From assembly GCA_900155495.1 (NCBI GenBank), contig FTLJ01001244.1, positions 1 through 34,981 of the forward strand: DNA of 34,981 nt, in the 5' to 3' direction. Shown here piece after piece: positions 33,400 to 34,981 of the stretch (its first letter is position 1; each line of letters opens with the position of its first letter). Position numbers and translations under genes: made by a program. The stretch comes from Porogramme epimiltina (lineage: Eukaryota > Basidiomycota > Agaricomycetes > Polyporales > Polyporaceae). A model generated the notes under the pieces. It was not told the DNA's origin and ran no database searches. It saw only the letters and a list, made by a program, of their open reading frames with translations.

Positions 33400-34218
33400 T
33401 CATGGCTCGAAGCCATACTCGACCGCCTCGCGGCACGCGTCGTTGCTGCCGCCCTCCTTGCCGTGCTGCCTGAGACTCTGGATGGTCGTGAAGCACGCGT
33501 CGCAGGCGGAGCATGAGTGCGCGCTGAACCGCCGCTGCTGCCACGAGGGGGGCGTGCGCTCTTGTGGGGGAAGCGAGCGCGAACGCTTCGAGGACTGGGA
33601 GGACTGCGCGCGGGGGGTCAGGCGCCGGACGGAGGTGGCGCGCGAGACAAAGGGGATACTCACTGTGTCGTCGTCCGAGTCAAAGACGTGGTCGTCATCC
33701 GCTTTTCGTTTGCGCGAGGACGCGCGGGAAGAGGAGACGGGCGTGGACGGGGGCGGGGCTGCGGCGCGGGGGGTAAGAGGGGGGCGCTGCGGGCGGTGGC
33801 GAGGAGGGGACGAACCTGGTGTGGGGTCCGCGTCTGGGTGGATGGCGGCGGTGGCCTTTGTGAATCCGTCTCTCCATGCGAGGACGCGGTTGAGGCGCGT
33901 TTTGTAGGTGTCGTCGTAGTAGGGCGCGCGCTCCGCGTCGAGGTCCTCTTCGGAGGAGCAGTAGGAGGAGCAGACGGACTCGTCGTCCTCGGAGTCGTCG
34001 TCGGACGAGTCGCAGGAGGAGGACGCAAAGGATGATGAGGCGATGGTGGAGGTGTAGGGGTGGGAGCGGGGTGGGGGAGGGGGGACCTCGATGAGTTGGA
34101 TGACCTCGACGGTGCGCTGCTGGTGGAGGTAGAGCTGGGTGGGCTGCTGGGGGAGCTTGTCCATGAAGGACGCGGAGTGGTGTGGGAAGGGCGAGGGGAT
34201 GGAAGGCGGGGCGAACAT
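33400..34218 (-). CDS. Acidic Ser-rich protein with C-terminal zinc-finger-like motif
   Basis: Open frame of 272 residues starting MFAPPSIPSPFPHHSASF. Residues about 60-95 are a dense Ser/Asp/Glu stretch, typical of a disordered acidic region. DDTYKTRLNRVLAWRDGFTK follows at about 103-122 and looks like a conserved helix. A Pro-rich linker and a basic patch SRKRKADDD could act as a nuclear signal. The C-terminus has HSCSACDACFTTIQSLRQHG and then NDACREAVEYGFEP; cysteines near 236, 239, 242 and 262 with a histidine near 252 suggest a degenerate C2H2-like zinc site, as in uncharacterised basidiomycete proteins I recall. A 60-nt segment inside the frame (33604-33663) has intron signals, so a 252-residue form is likely. 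The molecular role is unknown. Confidence 0.78.
   Translation of the reverse strand: MFAPPSIPSPFPHHSASFMDKLPQQPTQLYLHQQRTVEVIQLIEVPPPPPRSHPYTSTIASSSFASSSCDSSDDDSEDDESVCSSYCSSEEDLDAERAPYYDDTYKTRLNRVLAWRDGFTKATAAIHPDADPTPGSSPPRHRPQRPPLTPRAAAPPPSTPVSSSRASSRKRKADDDHVFDSDDDTVSIPFVSRATSVRRLTPRAQSSQSSKRSRSLPPQERTPPSWQQRRFSAHSCSACDACFTTIQSLRQHGKEGGSNDACREAVEYGFEP
33604..33663 (-). other. Possible in-frame intron of 60 nt
   Basis: On the minus strand it starts GTGAGTATCC, has CCTGACC about 15 nt before its end and ends CGCGCAG. Its length is a multiple of three and it contains no stop, so both spliced and unspliced forms stay in frame. Confidence 0.55.
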
Positions 34219-34981
34219 GGCGGGGGGCGGCGCGCAGGAGGGCTCGGAGTAGCGCGGCGGCGGCGGAGGGGCGGGGGGGGAGCGGGAGAGGAGGAGGGAG
34301 GGGCTTTATGAGAGCGGACGGGGGGAAGCCCCGGGAGAGAGCGTCCTGGCCCGATTGGGGCGTTCTCGAAGGGTGGGCGAGATCGGCCAATCAAGATAGT
34401 ATCCGATCTCGATAGCATGTCGCTGGCCCCGCAAAAGCGAATGCCAGAGGAGGCGCCGGCGCGTGAGCCCCAGGCGCGGTGCAGCCCAGATGCCAGACGC
34501 CAGACGCCGGCGCACCCACGCTGGCGGCTCCTGGCGGCTCCTGCCCGCTGGCCCCGCTCGCTCGGCGCTCGCGACTCTCCAGGCTGGGCGAGGATGCCCA
34601 CGCCTGCCCACGCCTTCCCTGTCCGCGCCGCTCCCACGCCCGCAGCCTCGCCCACCGCAAGCGTCTCTCCCGTGTTTGGGCCCCGTTGGCATCCGGATTT
34701 GGGCGTCGTTCGACCGTCGCGCGCCTCGCCTCACCCCGCACCCGCGCCTGCCCGCGCTCCCCTCGCCTCCCATCCAGGATCCCCCTCCTTGGCCATGGCC
34801 CCCCGGTGCCAGAGAACGAGCGCGCGCCTGGTGCCGCCTCCGCCCCAGCCGCACCTGCCGCACCGCTCTCGTCGCTCGCCCGAAGCTCGCATCCCCTTCT
34901 CATGCCCCCGTCTTCTCATCGGCGTTTTGGCGGACTCTTCCCTGCCCTCCGCGAGCCCCTTCCCCTCCCTCCCACCTCAGC
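34219..34981. promoter_or_regulatory. Upstream region of the zinc-finger-like gene
   Basis: Pyrimidine-rich on the coding strand close to the ATG, with a TATA-like CATAAAG on the minus strand at 34304-34310, 86 bp before the start. Farther up the frames are low-complexity and no gene was recognised. Short near-repeats (CCAGACG and GGCTCCT types) occur at 34488-34550. Confidence 0.45.

Overview
The window is nuclear DNA of a filamentous basidiomycete fungus, probably a mushroom-forming Agaricomycete. The evidence is compact genes with many short GT-AG introns (mostly 50-80 nt), a seven-helix DUF6534 protein, a fungal Notchless/Rsa4, a pirin-like cupin, a DNA ligase IV-like enzyme and a fungal TMEM170 protein. 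No rRNA, tRNA, CRISPR array or intact transposon was recognised. All gene models were spliced by hand from reading frames, splice sites and family recall; no search or alignment was run.

Layout: (1) 225-2704, minus strand, a DUF6534 membrane protein in about 21 exons, five of them only 10-18 nt. (2) 2705-5786, GC-rich and mostly without convincing genes, with one coding-like patch near 4050-4240. (3) 5787-8931, minus strand, Notchless/Rsa4, a 60S ribosome assembly factor, in nine exons. (4) 9366-10277, plus strand, a pirin-family cupin, divergent from Notchless across a 434-bp gap. (5) 10754-14573, plus strand, an 11-exon ATP-dependent DNA ligase of about 1083 residues with a long C-terminal tail. 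(6) 14925-15750, plus strand, a four-exon TMEM170-family membrane protein. (7) 15751-33399, about 17.6 kb, largely very GC-rich, with no recognised gene; it holds low-complexity tracts, G-quadruplex motifs, simple repeats and a candidate spliced coding locus near 28.0-28.6 kb on the minus strand. (8) 33400-34218, minus strand, an acidic serine-rich protein with a C-terminal Cys/His zinc-finger-like motif. The rest, to 34981, looks like its upstream region.

The genes do not form a pathway. They are a housekeeping block (ribosome assembly, cupin, DNA ligation, membrane organisation) flanked by GC-rich accessory-looking DNA. The most striking observation is the shredded structure of the DUF6534 gene: 1044 nt of coding sequence are cut by 20 introns, yet the reading frame is restored at every junction. 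This implies that other strongly fragmented genes could be hidden in the GC-rich stretches, where the long open frames in all six frames are mostly composition artefacts.
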